NCBI RefSeq assembly: GCF_003952525.1
Contig: NZ_CP034451.1
Coordinates: forward strand, 868,001-932,000
Source of the DNA: Mesorhizobium sp. M3A.F.Ca.ET.080.04.2.1
GTDB taxonomy: Bacteria; Pseudomonadota; Alphaproteobacteria; Rhizobiales; Rhizobiaceae
DNA: 64,000 bases
Direction of reading: 5' to 3'
Under the pieces are notes generated by a model. The model was not told the origin of the DNA and ran no database searches. It saw only the letters and a list, made by a program, of their open reading frames with translations. Shown in pieces: positions 62,968 through 64,000 of the stretch (the stretch's first letter is position 1; every line of letters begins with the position of its first letter). A program made the position numbers and the translations under genes.

Positions 62968-64000
62968 TCAGAAGCGGTCTGCGGCAAAAGGCGCCTGGCG
63001 TGCCGCGTTGCCGCGCGCGCTGACAAGATCGGCGACAAGACGCGCCGTGATCGGCGCCAGCGTCAGCCCGAGATGGCCATGCCCGAAGGCGTAGATAACG
63101 GCAGGACTTCGGCGGGACGGACCGATGACCGGACGCGAATCGGGGAGTGAGGGCCTGAAGCCGAGCCATTCGGAGGATGGCCGGCCGAGTTCGGGAAAGA
63201 AGTGCCGTACACCGCGGTCGAGCAGCGCCAACCGACGAGGATTGGGCGGTGCTGCCAGCCCGCCAAGCTCAACAGTGCCGGCTACGCGGAGCCTGCCGGC
63301 CATCGGCGTCATGTAGAAACCGAGATCCACCGGGCATACAGGCCGGTTGAGCAATGGCGCCGCCGTCGGAAATTCCAGATGGTACCCGCGCTCGGTCTCC
63401 AACGGGATCCTGTCGCCGGCTTGCAGGGCAAGTGCCCGCGAGCGGGCGCCCGCCGCAATCACCACTTTTCGCGCCGTGATGGCGAGACTTGGGCCGGTCA
63501 GACGGACGCCTCCCGCATCCGCTACGAGACCGGTGACGCTTGTCCGCACCGGATGCACACCGCGAGCGCCAGCGGCAGCCGCCAGCCGCGCCATCACTCT
63601 CCTGGGATCGCTAATATTGAGCGAATCCGGGAAATAGAGGCCTTGGGTAGCCGCGCCCGCCAAGGCCGGCTCCATCGCCGCGACCTCCGCAGCCGTGAGA
63701 AGTTCCTGATGGACACCCATTTCGGCCCGCAAGGCCCGTCCGTCGGCCGAGGCGGCAAAATCGCTTTCGCGCCGGTAGATATAGAGGCAGCCGTTGCGGC
63801 GCAGCAGATCCTGCAGACCGGCTTCCTGCACCATTTCTCCCCAGGCCGGCAGGGCCTCCGCAAGCAGGCCGGCAAGCGCGATCGCGTTGGCGCGGGTGGC
63901 CGCCGGAAGCGACTGGCGAACAAAGCGGATCAGCCACGGCGCAAGCTGGAATAGCGCAGCCCAGCGCAGCGCAAAGGGGCTGTCGGGATCGAGCAGCAGC
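62968..64000 (-). CDS. DadA-like FAD-dependent amino-acid oxidoreductase (partial)
   Basis: The C-terminal 344 residues of a FAD-dependent oxidoreductase; the frame stays open to the window edge, so the start and the FAD-binding glycine motif lie outside. Visible features are VVIAAGARSRALALQAGDRI, GFYMTPMAGRLRVAGTVELG and the C-terminal YAFGHGHLGLTLAPIT, which are typical of D-amino-acid dehydrogenase DadA and glycine oxidase relatives. Substrate unknown. The 200 bp separating it from tldE hold nothing recognised. Confidence 0.85.
   Translation of the reverse strand, partial: LLLDPDSPFALRWAALFQLAPWLIRFVRQSLPAATRANAIALAGLLAEALPAWGEMVQEAGLQDLLRRNGCLYIYRRESDFAASADGRALRAEMGVHQELLTAAEVAAMEPALAGAATQGLYFPDSLNISDPRRVMARLAAAAGARGVHPVRTSVTGLVADAGGVRLTGPSLAITARKVVIAAGARSRALALQAGDRIPLETERGYHLEFPTAAPLLNRPVCPVDLGFYMTPMAGRLRVAGTVELGGLAAPPNPRRLALLDRGVRHFFPELGRPSSEWLGFRPSLPDSRPVIGPSRRSPAVIYAFGHGHLGLTLAPITARLVADLVSARGNAARQAPFAADRF

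Overview
The window is about 65% GC and gene-dense. It looks like chromosomal DNA of a Hyphomicrobiales (rhizobial) alphaproteobacterium, most likely Mesorhizobium or a close relative. This is an inference from gene content: a 2860-residue cyclic beta-1,2-glucan synthase NdvB beside its exporter NdvA, an endonuclease-type MutL, alphaproteobacterial small families (DUF2093, DUF4170), a lipid A/Kdo gene block, and four kinds of dispersed intergenic palindromic element. No rRNA, tRNA, CRISPR or prophage was seen. One intact insertion sequence is present.

Layout. 1-3.4 kb (+): end of a MoxR ATPase gene, then DUF58, SpoIIM-like and RDD membrane genes in one overlapping operon. 3.7-6.5 kb: a D-lyxose isomerase-type cupin divergent from a PLP enzyme of the D-threonine aldolase/D-serine dehydratase fold, then a ccmC gene without its usual partners. 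6.7-17.4 kb (-): ndvB and ndvA (cyclic glucan synthesis and export). 17.7-26 kb: a complete histidine utilisation locus, hutI-hutH-(repeat)-hutG-hutU-hutD on minus and hutF-hutC on plus, using the five-step HutF/HutG route, with a HutC-type operator between hutI and hutF. 26-29.3 kb: ridA and a zinc ABC importer (aztABC-like) whose ATPase has a histidine-rich tail. 29.4-31.1 kb: a small DUF442 protein and an ISAs1-family element that landed in a palindromic repeat and left a 10-bp target duplication.

31.1-37.2 kb: tyrosine/homogentisate catabolism. An AsnC regulator is divergent from hpd, and hmgA, a metallo-beta-lactamase-fold gene, a fumarylacetoacetase gene and a DinB gene form a tight operon divergent from a MarR gene. 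No glutathione-type maleylacetoacetate isomerase is present. 37.4-39.9 kb: tdh and kbl (threonine to glycine). 40-45 kb: a GGDEF-EAL protein, queF, an alpha/beta hydrolase and two tandem DUF3828 proteins.

45.2-52.7 kb: an N-methyl-compound catabolism region. It holds a TMA-dehydrogenase/N-methylproline-demethylase-like flavoprotein, a TetR regulator, a Tat-exported peptide/opine-type binding protein, a non-pyrrolysine MttB methyltransferase and a LysR regulator. Downstream of the binding protein gene, an otherwise empty stretch carries what reads as a truncated remnant of the cognate corrinoid protein gene. This is the most interesting observation in the window. 52.7-64 kb: mutL, an EamA transporter/LysR pair, DUF2093, the lipid A block lpxK-kdtA-acyltransferase-DUF4170, an inositol-monophosphatase-family gene, a TldE/PmbA gene, and a DadA-like oxidoreductase cut by the window edge.
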